Assembly: GCA_011523365.1 (NCBI GenBank)
Contig: WTGY01000199.1
Location: 1 to 64,000 of the forward strand
DNA: 64,000 nt
Direction: 5' to 3'
Source of the DNA: Caldilineaceae bacterium
Lineage (GTDB): Bacteria; Chloroflexota; Anaerolineae; Caldilineales; Caldilineaceae
Part shown: in pieces, positions 56,425 through 64,000 of the stretch
How positions within the stretch are numbered: position 1 is the stretch's first letter
How the letters are laid out: each line of letters begins with the position of its first letter
Made by a program: the position numbers and the translations under genes
Notes under the pieces: generated by a model
Database searches by the model: none
Seen by the model: the letters and a program-made list of their open reading frames with translations, nothing else
What the model was told of the DNA's origin: nothing

Positions 56425-57237
56425 TCAACTCTGTCTTTGCAGTTCGAATCCTTCGCCGGCGGTTCGCCGCGAAATTGAAGGACGACCTGCCAGGTCAGGG
56501 AAAGTAGGGCTGGGAAGAGCTTGCCCTTGAGCAAGGAGTTGCTCTGCTATCTTCTGTATCCCGCGCTGGCTCGTAATCAACGCCTGGTGCCGCAGCGTCC
56601 ACACCGCTATGTTCCTGGCTGCAGGAATGCGAGAGTTGAATGGCGGGAGAATCATCAGGTCGAATGGGCTCCAGAGTGAGACAAAGGGTATACTGGCAAG
56701 GCTTTCGGCGTCGGCGTTCAGATCGCTGAGGAATTTGCTGTTGGGCCGCAGCTGCATTGCGCCGGGAAGGGCGCTGGCGTAGGCCATCATCGTGCCGAAA
56801 TGGGGCGCGGCCACCGTCAGAAGGCGATTGGTGCGGGCCAATCCCCCCAAACGCTGAATGTAGTAGCGTGCAACAATGCCGCCAAGGCTGAAGCCGACGA
56901 AGTCGAGCTTCTGATAGGAAAGAAAGTTCCTGTCTACGAACTCGGCCAACTGTTGAGCTAGCGACTCCAGCGGAACGCTGCAATCGCTTGGTGCAAGCGT
57001 CACCGCGTGGGGCTCCAGTCCCAGGTCGGTCAGATAGGAAGCCAGAGGGTTGAATACGGAAGCTTCATCCTTGTAGCCATGTACAAGAACCGTTCGGTTT
57101 CGCCTAGTCTGCTCCAGAGGAGACACCGGTGGCAATGGTACCGTGCCTTCGATGTTTTGACCTGCGGGAGGCAGCTCCCAAACAGATTGCGCGGCGTCCT
57201 GGTACTGTTGCCACAAGCGTCTGCGAATCGTCGACAT
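56425..57237 (-). CDS. alpha/beta hydrolase, lipase-like
   Basis: A 270-residue hydrolase. The oxyanion region is TVLVHGYKDE and the nucleophile elbow is GFSLGG, with VAAPHFGTMMAY following as in triacylglycerol lipases of the LipA/PGAP1-like group. The Asp and His of the triad probably lie near SPFDLMI and LRHQALI. The ATG at 57237 has AAAGGAG upstream and was preferred to one 22 codons earlier. No export signal is seen. Confidence 0.8.
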   Translation of the reverse strand: MSTIRRRLWQQYQDAAQSVWELPPAGQNIEGTVPLPPVSPLEQTRRNRTVLVHGYKDEASVFNPLASYLTDLGLEPHAVTLAPSDCSVPLESLAQQLAEFVDRNFLSYQKLDFVGFSLGGIVARYYIQRLGGLARTNRLLTVAAPHFGTMMAYASALPGAMQLRPNSKFLSDLNADAESLASIPFVSLWSPFDLMILPPFNSRIPAARNIAVWTLRHQALITSQRGIQKIAEQLLAQGQALPSPTFPDLAGRPSISRRTAGEGFELQRQS

Positions 57238-57504
57238 ATTGTTTGCTGCTCCTTTGAATCCTTTCTGTCCAGCCTGAACTTCTACTCTAACATAGTCAAT
57301 CAAGAAGCTGAAACAGCCATTTTCATGCAGATTCGGAGGAGCAATTCTTTAGCATTTCCACCCTTTAGGATAGAATACGAGACAGTTCGTAAAAAAGGTA
57401 TGGCGGCTTCTTTCCACAAGAAAGCAGGTCCTTCGGACCTTAGCAGGTAGACCGGTGCTCCGGCGCCATCCAGGCACAAGAAGGCAAAGCCATTGGGAGG
57501 AAAG

Positions 57505-57969
57505 ATGAGAACTGAACTTACTACCGGCTCCCCCGCCCCGACATTTGAAGCCAAAACGGACAGTGGCGACACCGTCAATTTGACTGACTACCGCGGACAG
57601 AAAGTCGTACTCTACTTCTACCCCAAGGACGACACCCCAGGTTGTACAACCCAGTCATGCGGATTCCGCGATATCCATGCTGAGTTTGAGGAGAAAAACG
57701 CTGTCGTTTTCGGTATTAGCCCCGATGGCCAGGAGAGCCACGAGAAGTTCCGGACTAAGTTCGATTTGCCGTTCACATTGCTCGTAGATGAGGATCACTC
57801 GATTGCCGAAGCCTATGGCGTATGGGGCGAACGCACGATGTACGGTCGCACATTCATGGGCATCTTCCGCAGTCACTTTGTAATAGACGAAAAGGGGGAC
57901 CTGATCGAGGTTTCCTACAATGTGGCTCCAGCAGACAGCCCGACAGGTGCACTAGCAGCCGTATCGTAG
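57505..57969 (+). CDS. bcp: thiol peroxidase, Bcp/PrxQ type peroxiredoxin
   Basis: A 154-residue peroxiredoxin reducing peroxides with thioredoxin. Peroxidatic Cys47 and resolving Cys52 occur in DDTPGCTTQSCGFRD, the atypical two-Cys arrangement of Bcp. ATG 57505 stands behind GGGAGGAAAG. It is divergent from the lipase-like gene; in the 270-base gap AGGTCC-TTC-GGACCT forms a small hairpin (57427-57441). Confidence 0.95.
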   Translation: MRTELTTGSPAPTFEAKTDSGDTVNLTDYRGQKVVLYFYPKDDTPGCTTQSCGFRDIHAEFEEKNAVVFGISPDGQESHEKFRTKFDLPFTLLVDEDHSIAEAYGVWGERTMYGRTFMGIFRSHFVIDEKGDLIEVSYNVAPADSPTGALAAVS

Positions 57970-58076
57970 AGAAAGGGACCAACCGGCCCGGCGGCCGCTT
58001 GGACTGGATTCAGTCCGGACTAGGCTGCGGCTTCGCCGAGCGTTTCTCCTTTCACCTTGATTGCGGCGGTCGGGCG

Positions 58077-58271
58077 CTACGGAATCCCTCCGCTGACATA
58101 GGCCCTCCACAGGCCAAACGCGAAATACACACCGACTACGATCACGAGCAGCGTCAGGATCGTGTTCCACTGTCCGCGGATTCGTTTGAACTCGGACCAG
58201 ACCGTTTTGGGCCTTATGAGGACGATGAGAACCAGAAGGAGAACTACCAGCAGCAGTCGGCGGATGGTCAC
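58077..58271 (-). CDS. small two-helix membrane protein, function unknown
   Basis: A 64-residue protein with hydrophobic segments LLLVVLLLVLIVLI and TILTLLVIVVGVYFAFGLW separated by a basic loop. No family recognised. It is divergent from the next gene with 28 bases between start codons. Confidence 0.5.
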   Translation of the reverse strand: MTIRRLLLVVLLLVLIVLIRPKTVWSEFKRIRGQWNTILTLLVIVVGVYFAFGLWRAYVSGGIP

Positions 58272-58299
58272 AGGAATCCAATTTCGCTAGTATCCAAGA

Positions 58300-58974
58300 A
58301 TGGATAGTACCTGGCTGTTAGACCTACTCACAGCGTCTCCGACAAGGGCGGGCATGTGGCTGGCACTGAGCTTCACGCTGGCTGGCGCAACAATATTGGT
58401 AACCCGCCTTATTGCTCCGGAACTCGAGCGATTGGTGCGGATTGTACGATGGGTCCAGATCCCGTACCTTGGGCTGATCCTGGGGGGACTGTCTCCCCGC
58501 CTGATGGGATTGACCGTGGTGGGGTGGGATTCTCGATACACCGCAGGCTTGGTCCTGCTCGTGGGGCTGCTCGTCCTCCTGGTTCTGATTCGCATTCGAT
58601 TGCACACGGAAGCAGATGCCTTTGACGCCGTCGCACTTACGGGCCGGTCCTGGACCCCATCACTCATTGAGAGCTGCGCTCAGGAGTTTCATTGGTGTTT
58701 TCTGCGAGGGGCGGTTTGGGAGCTTTTGTACCTTTACGTTCCTGCACTGATTTCACCCCAATACTGGGCCGTTTGGATCGGGGCCGCAATCTCTCTGCCC
58801 GGAATCTATTCTCACCCAATTTCACTCTCGGACCGGCTCCTGACGGCACTGGTCCTGATAGCAACCTCTAGCCTGTTCCTGGTCACGCAAAGCTTCTGGC
58901 TATGCTGCTTTCTTCATTTGGGTATACGGGTCATCCTCCTGTGGAACCAGCCCGCCCAGCAGCAGGCAATTTGA
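58300..58974 (+). CDS. polytopic membrane protein, function unknown
   Basis: A 224-residue protein with seven or so hydrophobic helices. EFHWCFLRG (about 129-137) and CFLHLGIRVILLWNQ near the C-terminus faintly recall motifs 1 and 3 of CPBP intramembrane proteases (EExxxR and HxxxN/D), but the double Glu is missing. I do not assign a function. Confidence 0.6.
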   Translation: MDSTWLLDLLTASPTRAGMWLALSFTLAGATILVTRLIAPELERLVRIVRWVQIPYLGLILGGLSPRLMGLTVVGWDSRYTAGLVLLVGLLVLLVLIRIRLHTEADAFDAVALTGRSWTPSLIESCAQEFHWCFLRGAVWELLYLYVPALISPQYWAVWIGAAISLPGIYSHPISLSDRLLTALVLIATSSLFLVTQSFWLCCFLHLGIRVILLWNQPAQQQAI

Positions 58975-59010
58975 CTTGGGACACAGGAGATTGATGGCTG
59001 CACAAAGCCA

Positions 59011-59301
59011 TCAGAGGAAAAGCCCCACAACTAGCATCACTGCAAATAGCCCGGCCGAGACGATCAGCAGCTGCTTCAGGTCGGAAAAGACCCGGCTGTA
59101 CTCCACGTTCCAATCCGCTTGAGTCTTCCTGGCCTGACTAGGCGCCGTCTGGACGGGCCGCGCCGTCGTCTTGGGTACGTCTTGAGCGGGGGCGGTTGGA
59201 GCGGTACGTTCGTCCTGATCTCTATTCGCACTCAGTTCGCTGAAGCTGCGGGGATTTGCCTTACTGGGGCTATGACGTCGTCTTCGCTTGCGTCGTGCCA
59301 T
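59011..59301 (-). CDS. basic single-helix tail-anchored protein, function unknown
   Basis: A 96-residue protein: an Arg/Lys-rich N-terminus (MARRKRRRRHSPSK), a Pro/Thr/Ala-rich disordered middle and a C-terminal membrane helix (LLIVSAGLFAVMLVVGLFL). A start five codons upstream is possible. Its own promoter lies at 59352-59381. Confidence 0.6.
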   Translation of the reverse strand: MARRKRRRRHSPSKANPRSFSELSANRDQDERTAPTAPAQDVPKTTARPVQTAPSQARKTQADWNVEYSRVFSDLKQLLIVSAGLFAVMLVVGLFL

Positions 59302-59351
59302 CCCTTTGTCCTTCATGGTCTCGGATCGGTGAATACTACATCCGAGTCGCC

Positions 59352-59381
59352 ATTATACCGAAACCGAATACCATTTCCCAA
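59352..59381 (-). promoter_or_regulatory. promoter of the tail-anchored protein gene
   Basis: On the - strand, TTGGGA (59381-59376) and TATAAT (59357-59352), 18-base spacer, about 50 bases before the start codon. Confidence 0.5.
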
Positions 59382-59473
59382 CTTTCCGGATGAAGGAGAT
59401 TCCTGAAATGGCGTTGACTTAAGGAAAAAGTCTGTGCGGATGCGCGCGAAATGCTACGCGTAGGCTGTAGTCT

Positions 59474-60241
59474 CTACGTGGAGCAGTAAACGATTTCAGG
59501 CGTCTTCAGTTGGGCGGCCAGGGCGCCTACGAAGCCATAAGGAAGAGTCAAGGAGTGAATGTGGAAACCTCTTCCGGGGAGAGAACCATCTACGTCGGGT
59601 AGGGATGGCGCGTCGCCCTTCAGGCCTTTGAGGTCGGGCAGATCTGGCAGCATTTGCAGACCGACACCTTCAGCTTTGGCTAGGGCTTCTTGGCGGGTCC
59701 AGGCCTGGAAGAATTCGAGTTCGTTATCCACAGCTGCCGGACCCCCGGCACGCAGTGGCTTAACCTTCACCGAATGGCAGGAATCGAGGCCGCCCTGGAA
59801 CTGCACTGGCCTCAGCCTTTCGATATCTATTCCTATGGGCTCCCCTAGGCCCACTGCAATAGCGGCCTTCTCGCCCGAATCTGAAACGCTGAACTGCAAG
59901 TCGGAACAGAGGTCGGGGGCGAGAGAGGGTTTCCCATGGGCGTTAAGAACGAACATGATCTCTTTGGGCGGGTGGTCGAGGTAGTCCCCAAGGATAGAGC
60001 GAAGCAATCCGCGCCGGACGATGAATCGGCGTGCCAATCGCCGGGAAGAGAAACGCCTGACCTTTTGCCACTCTTCAGCAGCCAGCAAGTCCTCGCATAT
60101 GGCAAGGTACTCTCCGTCCAAGGCCAGGTCCAGGACCCATACATGCAGAACAGCCTCTCCCAATGGCGGCGTGCAGCTGTCTGACCCAATACCAAGCCCA
60201 CCGTGTGCGCGATCTAGGCAACTGCGCGGCGTCCTTTCCAT
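59474..60241 (-). CDS. 4'-phosphopantetheinyl transferase, Sfp type
   Basis: A 255-residue enzyme attaching the CoA phosphopantetheine arm to carrier proteins. The magnesium/CoA motif is GIDIE (137-141) and the second motif WTRQEALAKAEG (Glu185, Lys189). The P-loop-like sequence reads FSVSDSGEKAA, with Asp replacing the usual His of SHS. GGAGG lies six bases before ATG 60241, fixing the start; it overlaps the glycosyltransferase gene by 28 bases. No polyketide or peptide synthetase is nearby. Last gene of the carotenoid/lipid operon. Confidence 0.85.
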   Translation of the reverse strand: MERTPRSCLDRAHGGLGIGSDSCTPPLGEAVLHVWVLDLALDGEYLAICEDLLAAEEWQKVRRFSSRRLARRFIVRRGLLRSILGDYLDHPPKEIMFVLNAHGKPSLAPDLCSDLQFSVSDSGEKAAIAVGLGEPIGIDIERLRPVQFQGGLDSCHSVKVKPLRAGGPAAVDNELEFFQAWTRQEALAKAEGVGLQMLPDLPDLKGLKGDAPSLPDVDGSLPGRGFHIHSLTLPYGFVGALAAQLKTPEIVYCST

Positions 60242-61344
60242 AGTGGTCCTCCATGTCGCCAGTGCCACCACATCGACTGACCCGCGATAAAGGTCATCAA
60301 CAACACCGAAATTGGAAGCAGCAACGCGTCCACAACACGTTGCCCAGTCCGCCAAGCTGATAGAGCCCGAACCGAGAGACCGGCGCATATGAGTAACAGG
60401 GCCCAGTACGGATGCCAGGGAACGGGCTGTCCGGCAATGCCAAGCCCGAGCAGGCCCCATGGAACGATAAAGACAACCCAATGAAAAACTGCTCCGGCGA
60501 TCAGGCCGGCTGTGCCCCCGTACCCCGCAAGAATATTCTTTGCATAGCCATCACGCACTGTCCGCCAATCTCTGTACATACGACAGGTGACAAGCCCTTC
60601 GGCTTCGGCCATTCGCAAACGCAAGCCAGCCTTCTTGACGCACCGAGCCAGTCCGATGTCATCCAAAATATTATCTCGTACGCAGGCATGACCCCCCAAG
60701 CTATCATACGCGGCGCGTCTGAAGGCGATGCACTGTCCATTGGCCGCAGCCAGCAGAGAGAAGCCTGTTCGGTGGACGCCAACCGCCGGTAGGTAGGCAT
60801 GGACGGCGAACGCCATGAGAGGAACGCAGAGACGTTCCGGCCAGGACTTTGTCCGCTGTGTAGCCATGACCGCGAGCATGTCGGTGCCGTTGCACTCAAT
60901 TTCGTATAGCATCGCGTTCAGCGCCTCGGGATGCCAGTGCACATCGGCATCGGTAAAGACGAGGATCTCTCCTCCCGCCTGTTCGCCAAGTTGTTGACAA
61001 GCCCAGTTCTTGGCTATCCACCCTGATGGAATGGGCTTGCCTCTGATTATACGCATGCGGTCGTCGTTCTGAGAAGCTTCCAACGCAGCCTCGTCAGTTC
61101 CGTCATCGGAGTCATCGTCTAGAACGAGCAACTCCAGCTGAAAATAAGACTGAGATAACAGGCTTTGCACCGATCGTCCGATCACCTCGGCCTCGTTTCT
61201 TGCCGGGACCAGCACGGAAACTTTGGTCGCACTGCACGGGGGAGGTTTGGGTTTGAGGCTGGGAAAGCTTAGCAGATTGGACAGTAGGATTAGAATCATT
61301 CCCGACAGCGCGGCAGAGGCGAATGTCAAGAGCAGAACTGTCAT
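60214..61344 (-). CDS. GT2-family membrane glycosyltransferase, CruC-like
   Basis: A 376-residue glycosyltransferase. One N-terminal helix precedes the GT-A catalytic domain (VSVLVPARNEAEVIGRSVQSLL, LDDDSDDGTDE, FTDADVHWHP with the metal DxD-type motif, DDIGLARC), and 3-4 membrane helices follow. This is the layout of carotenoid glucosyltransferase CruC and related ceramide glucosyltransferases. With CruF two genes upstream, glycosylation of a 1'-hydroxycarotenoid is likely. The start overlaps the plsY stop (ATGA). Confidence 0.83.
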   Translation of the reverse strand: MTVLLLTFASAALSGMILILLSNLLSFPSLKPKPPPCSATKVSVLVPARNEAEVIGRSVQSLLSQSYFQLELLVLDDDSDDGTDEAALEASQNDDRMRIIRGKPIPSGWIAKNWACQQLGEQAGGEILVFTDADVHWHPEALNAMLYEIECNGTDMLAVMATQRTKSWPERLCVPLMAFAVHAYLPAVGVHRTGFSLLAAANGQCIAFRRAAYDSLGGHACVRDNILDDIGLARCVKKAGLRLRMAEAEGLVTCRMYRDWRTVRDGYAKNILAGYGGTAGLIAGAVFHWVVFIVPWGLLGLGIAGQPVPWHPYWALLLICAGLSVRALSAWRTGQRVVDALLLPISVLLMTFIAGQSMWWHWRHGGPLWKGRRAVA

Positions 61345-61928
61345 CGCGGGAGTGGAAGTCGTATCTCGGGCCGTTCAGCCAGGTCGAGGCGGTGCTTCCA
61401 GGCGACAATCAGTCCGTTGCCAAGCCAGGCAAGTAGATTAGCGCCCGTGGACCCGGTCACAGCCAGGAAAACCAGCAGGCCGATAAAGGCGAAGATTACC
61501 GCCCACCCATCGATCGAGACTGTATAATAAGCGAGTAGAAGCAGCGTTCCGAGGACGAACAGAGTACTCCATCCGGTCAGTCCCGCCCAGATTCCAAAGG
61601 TGACAGCTACCGCTTTTCCCCCTTGCAGGCGAAGAAAGATTGGGAAAGCGTGACCTGCTACCGCGGCCAAGGGAACCGCGGCAAGCGCCCAACCCTGCAG
61701 GCCCGCGATCTCCTGGGCGGCAAGCACAGGCAGCCAGCCTTTCAGTCCGTCGAGAACGATGACGACGAGGCCTAGCGTCCTGCCTCCGGCACGTATCACG
61801 TTCGTGCCCCCAGGATTGCCATCACCGAACTGTCGAATCTCTTTTTCAAGTAATAGACGGCCCAGCCAGACCGAAAAGGGCAGGCTTCCACAAAGGTAAG
61901 CAATCAGCGTCCACAGAATGACATTCAT
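61341..61928 (-). CDS. plsY: glycerol-3-phosphate acyltransferase PlsY homologue
   Basis: A 195-residue membrane protein using acyl-phosphate as donor in the family. Motif 1 GSLPFSVWLGRLL, motif 2 FGDGNPGGTNVIRAGG and motif 3 GHAFPIFLRLQGGKAVAVTFG are visible; motif 3 deviates from the usual GGKGVAT. ATG 61928 overlaps the upstream stop (ATGA), and its own stop overlaps the next start. Being locked between carotenoid hydratase and glycosyltransferase genes, it may supply phosphatidic acid or might acylate another acceptor. Confidence 0.87.
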   Translation of the reverse strand: MNVILWTLIAYLCGSLPFSVWLGRLLLEKEIRQFGDGNPGGTNVIRAGGRTLGLVVIVLDGLKGWLPVLAAQEIAGLQGWALAAVPLAAVAGHAFPIFLRLQGGKAVAVTFGIWAGLTGWSTLFVLGTLLLLAYYTVSIDGWAVIFAFIGLLVFLAVTGSTGANLLAWLGNGLIVAWKHRLDLAERPEIRLPLPR

Positions 61929-62797
61929 CTGGGAAGGGCAGCAACCTTCAGCCATGCCAATGCAACGAAAACCCCCATACCGATAAAACCGGCTGCGGCT
62001 ACGCCTGGTTGACCGAAGTACAAGCCCATGCCCAGAGAATTCAGCAACCACACTGTCGTGTATACAACGAGCAGTGCACCTTGCGGAAGTGCTCTGGAGT
62101 CGATGTAGAAGGATAGACCAAACGTAATTGCGGTAGCAACCAGAATCCAGCCTGCGAAATTGATGGCAGGAACGCCGTAGTAGCTGCCCGGCGATTCCCA
62201 ATGCCATATGCCCCAGGCAACCATTTGCGGATCAAGGAACAGGTCCCAGGCCGTGAATGCCAGTCCCGCGGTCAATGCAAAAACTGCCCTGGTCTTCCAT
62301 GTGGGACGGGACTTCCCGTAATCCCCTTTCGAACAGATGGCTGTCCCGGTAGCCCAGGCCGGGGGTATCATCATGAGCCACGCAAGGGGAATCTGTACAG
62401 GAACGTCCCCGACTTGGGGCCTGAATGCGTGGGAATAGGTATAGCGCCCGAACGGAAACCCTGTGTTGTGACCGACGAACTCTGCAAGCCATGCCAGCGC
62501 GACAACCAAGACGCCAAATCCGATAGTCGCTCTTGTCTTCAGTGCTGGAAAGATTAGGCTGAGAACCAGGCCAACTTGAAGTAGGACTGCCAGCGACAGA
62601 GCCAGAAGTAGAGTAGGCCGGTCACCCAGTCGAACCACATGGGGCACCAATACCATCAGGATCATCCAGAGGCACAGCAATACGCGGCTGCCAACATTAA
62701 TCTGGTCGCGCAGTTCGCCTAGTATCGGGCCTGTCCTTCTTGGGAAAGATTCAACATTACTGAAGCCGATAGCCAGGCGACGGAAATTCACTGGCAT
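61925..62797 (-). CDS. cruF: carotenoid 1',2'-hydratase-like protein, CruF family
   Basis: A 290-residue membrane protein of the CruF/DUF422 family, which adds water to the psi end of carotenoids such as gamma-carotene. Landmarks are AEFVGHNTGFPFGRYTYSHAF, PVQIPLAWLMMIPPAW, AWDLFLDPQMVAWGIWHWESPGSYYGVPAINFAGW. GGAGAAGG lies before ATG 62797, which overlaps the preceding gene by 10 bases. Together with a lycopene cyclase and a CruC-like transferase it defines a monocyclic hydroxy-carotenoid glycoside route. Confidence 0.87.
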   Translation of the reverse strand: MPVNFRRLAIGFSNVESFPRRTGPILGELRDQINVGSRVLLCLWMILMVLVPHVVRLGDRPTLLLALSLAVLLQVGLVLSLIFPALKTRATIGFGVLVVALAWLAEFVGHNTGFPFGRYTYSHAFRPQVGDVPVQIPLAWLMMIPPAWATGTAICSKGDYGKSRPTWKTRAVFALTAGLAFTAWDLFLDPQMVAWGIWHWESPGSYYGVPAINFAGWILVATAITFGLSFYIDSRALPQGALLVVYTTVWLLNSLGMGLYFGQPGVAAAGFIGMGVFVALAWLKVAALPR

Positions 62798-63573
62798 CGT
62801 TCGCCTTCTCCCAATAGGTAAGCCAGCATTCGCATGAGCCACGAACATTGAGGAGTGGACGGGTTTGATTCGGTTGCTTCCGAACGCAACACAGGTAGCA
62901 CCTGAGTAGGATAATGTGCCGGATTGTCAGCTACGTCAGTGTCCTCAGCCGCTGGCGGTACCACAACCGGCGTCCAGTAGTCGCGCAGTTTGCGCGCGAA
63001 AGCGGGATCGCCGCCTAGCACTTCTCGTTGGCCCACGACGAGAGTATACCGGCCAACCGACTCCTGGGGATGCCAAACAACGACAACCGCTTCGCCTGCC
63101 GAGGGAAACGTTATTCGGCGCCTCTGCCGCCTCCAATAGGCGGTACGGCTGAACGGCTCAAAGAAGACGGTAGCCTCAACAGCCTCCAACAGTTCTGCTC
63201 CCATCTGCATCGAGACGAGTTCAATAGCATCGGACGGAAGTTCAGAAACTGACTCTTTGTCCAGTCCGACCGCGATCACGCCTATGGTAGGGGCAAAATG
63301 CTGCTGTCCCTCGATCTGCGGGATGGTCAGTCCGATTTCGATCGTCTGGCGGGCCGAAACCGTAAATGAGAAGTAATCAACGTCCCCTGGCCGTTCAAGT
63401 GTCGAATATAGGGCCGTTGAAATCTCCGGGTCGCTGACCGACATAGGGCTGGAAGGCGTCGAGTCCGGATTCTCGAAAAACGGCTGATGGGCAAGCGCGA
63501 CATCGGACAGGGCTACGGCGCAGAGCAGGGCCAGTAACATAACATAAGGTCGGAGAACATTAGGTGTCTTCAT
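62788..63573 (-). CDS. secreted protein of unknown function in the carotenoid operon
   Basis: A 261-residue protein with a signal peptide (LRPYVMLLALLCAVALSDVALAHQP) and a beta-rich domain (DVDYFSFTVSARQTIEIGLTIP) resembling the pre-peptidase C-terminal type of jelly roll. A basic YWRRQRRR segment and a C-terminal Cys pair follow. It lies outside the cytoplasmic membrane and is not anchored by any obvious signal. TGAGGA precedes ATG 63573, which overlaps the cyclase stop (ATGA). Role in the pathway unknown. Confidence 0.7.
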   Translation of the reverse strand: MKTPNVLRPYVMLLALLCAVALSDVALAHQPFFENPDSTPSSPMSVSDPEISTALYSTLERPGDVDYFSFTVSARQTIEIGLTIPQIEGQQHFAPTIGVIAVGLDKESVSELPSDAIELVSMQMGAELLEAVEATVFFEPFSRTAYWRRQRRRITFPSAGEAVVVVWHPQESVGRYTLVVGQREVLGGDPAFARKLRDYWTPVVVPPAAEDTDVADNPAHYPTQVLPVLRSEATESNPSTPQCSWLMRMLAYLLGEGERCQ

Positions 63574-64000
63574 TGCGGATTCCTCAGACTGCCCGGTATC
63601 CAACGCGCTCTCTCATGGCTCTCTCTGGCGATCATTAGTGTTACGCCAAACACGACCATTGACGTCGTCAATAGAAAAAAGATGGATTCCTCCAAGGGAA
63701 GATTTCCGCCGAATGCAAAGCCTAAGGACTGTTGCGGATCAATTGTCCAGGTCCCGGACTGGATGGCAAGGGCGTCAGCGAGCGACAAGAGGAAGGTTCC
63801 AGGTAGAAGTGTCCAGAGCACTACGCCTCGGTAATGCCATAGGATGTCGGCGCCGAATGCCAGCTGAACTGAAATTGGAAACATCCCCCATACCAGCTCC
63901 AAACCCAGATAGGTGGCGGGTGGCTGCCCCATACCCAGCAGAAAAACGCCAAACAGCCAAAGTGACAGAGTCAGCCCGGCCGAAAACAGGCGAAGCCGCG
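63570..64000 (-). CDS. lycopene cyclase domain protein (5' end outside window)
   Basis: The last 142 residues of a membrane protein; the frame stays open to the window edge. ADILWHYRG, DPQQSLGFAFGGNLPLEESIFFLLTTSMVVFG is the signature of CrtY-type (CarR/CrtYc-CrtYd) lycopene cyclases, whose Pro-x-Glu-Glu forms part of the active site. It would cyclise lycopene ends to gamma- or beta-carotene. First visible gene of the operon. An in-frame ATG at 63932 is internal, because the hydrophobic helix continues upstream of it. Confidence 0.82.
   Translation of the reverse strand, partial: RLRLFSAGLTLSLWLFGVFLLGMGQPPATYLGLELVWGMFPISVQLAFGADILWHYRGVVLWTLLPGTFLLSLADALAIQSGTWTIDPQQSLGFAFGGNLPLEESIFFLLTTSMVVFGVTLMIARESHERARWIPGSLRNPQ

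Noticed and set aside
57400-57450. 16-codon frame (MAASFHKKAGPSDLSR) behind AAAAAAGG, upstream of bcp
   Set aside because: A plausible ribosome site but no conservation evidence and no attenuator-like terminator after it.

Overview
The window is about 64 kb of bacterial chromosome of moderately high GC. It has no phage, insertion-sequence, rRNA or CRISPR content. Gene content suggests a free-living, aerobic, heterotrophic member of the Chloroflexota, perhaps Caldilinea- or SAR202-like. The pointers are a LivM permease with a large N-terminal extension, PIN-TRAM/cysS/rlmB linkage, a CruF-type carotenoid cluster and several Lipo-box binding proteins with threonine/proline-rich linkers. This placement is inference from gene content, not a measured phylogeny.

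Layout. 1-3.9 kb: a lone N,N-dimethylformamidase-like protein and a long gene-poor stretch. 3.9-10.9 kb: copper ATPase copA, cytochrome c maturation ccmF, a CcmI-like protein, a zinc alcohol dehydrogenase and a metallo-beta-lactamase-fold protein, all on +. 10.9-13.7 kb: an arsenic operon on - (arsR, arsM, MFS pump) with a consensus promoter overlapped by a perfect ArsR-type palindrome. 13.7-20.5 kb: xseA, a PLP enzyme, an ABC-2 exporter pair, threonine synthase and DUF3054. 20.7-26.9 kb: a GT4 glycosyltransferase, PIN-TRAM protein, cysS, rlmB, pterin dehydratase and a lipoprotein cytochrome c. 26.9-32.3 kb: homocysteine methyltransferase and aminopeptidase, tRNA-Lys, rpmG, a Gfo/Idh/MocA oxidoreductase and a 2-hydroxyacid dehydrogenase.

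32.4-38.3 kb holds a complete branched-chain amino acid type ABC operon (livKHMGF, -). It is followed by 1.8 kb without convincing genes, which contains four 141-bp tandem repeats. 40-47 kb is housekeeping: ABC-F ATPase, coaE, dnaJ, a DMT exporter, prmA and rsmE. 47-54.5 kb is a sugar-type ABC operon (binding protein, two permeases, one-domain ATPase) running into a large FtsX-family permease. 54.6-56.4 kb pairs a beta-RFAP synthase homologue with a TrpF homologue. 56.4-59.3 kb carries a lipase-like hydrolase, peroxiredoxin Bcp and small membrane proteins. 59.5-64 kb is a tightly coupled operon on -: lycopene cyclase (cut by the window end), a secreted protein of unknown role, CruF-like hydratase, PlsY, a GT2 glycosyltransferase and an Sfp-type phosphopantetheinyl transferase. 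It probably makes a glycosylated, perhaps acylated, carotenoid.

The points most worth a second look are the ArsR operator/promoter with a Cys-rich MFS pump, the 141-bp repeat locus, the beta-RFAP synthase/TrpF pair, matching 11-bp stem-loops behind the binding-protein genes of two unrelated ABC operons, and the coupled carotenoid/lipid cluster. Coding starts were chosen from ribosome-binding sites, overlaps and family alignments held in memory; no database search was possible.
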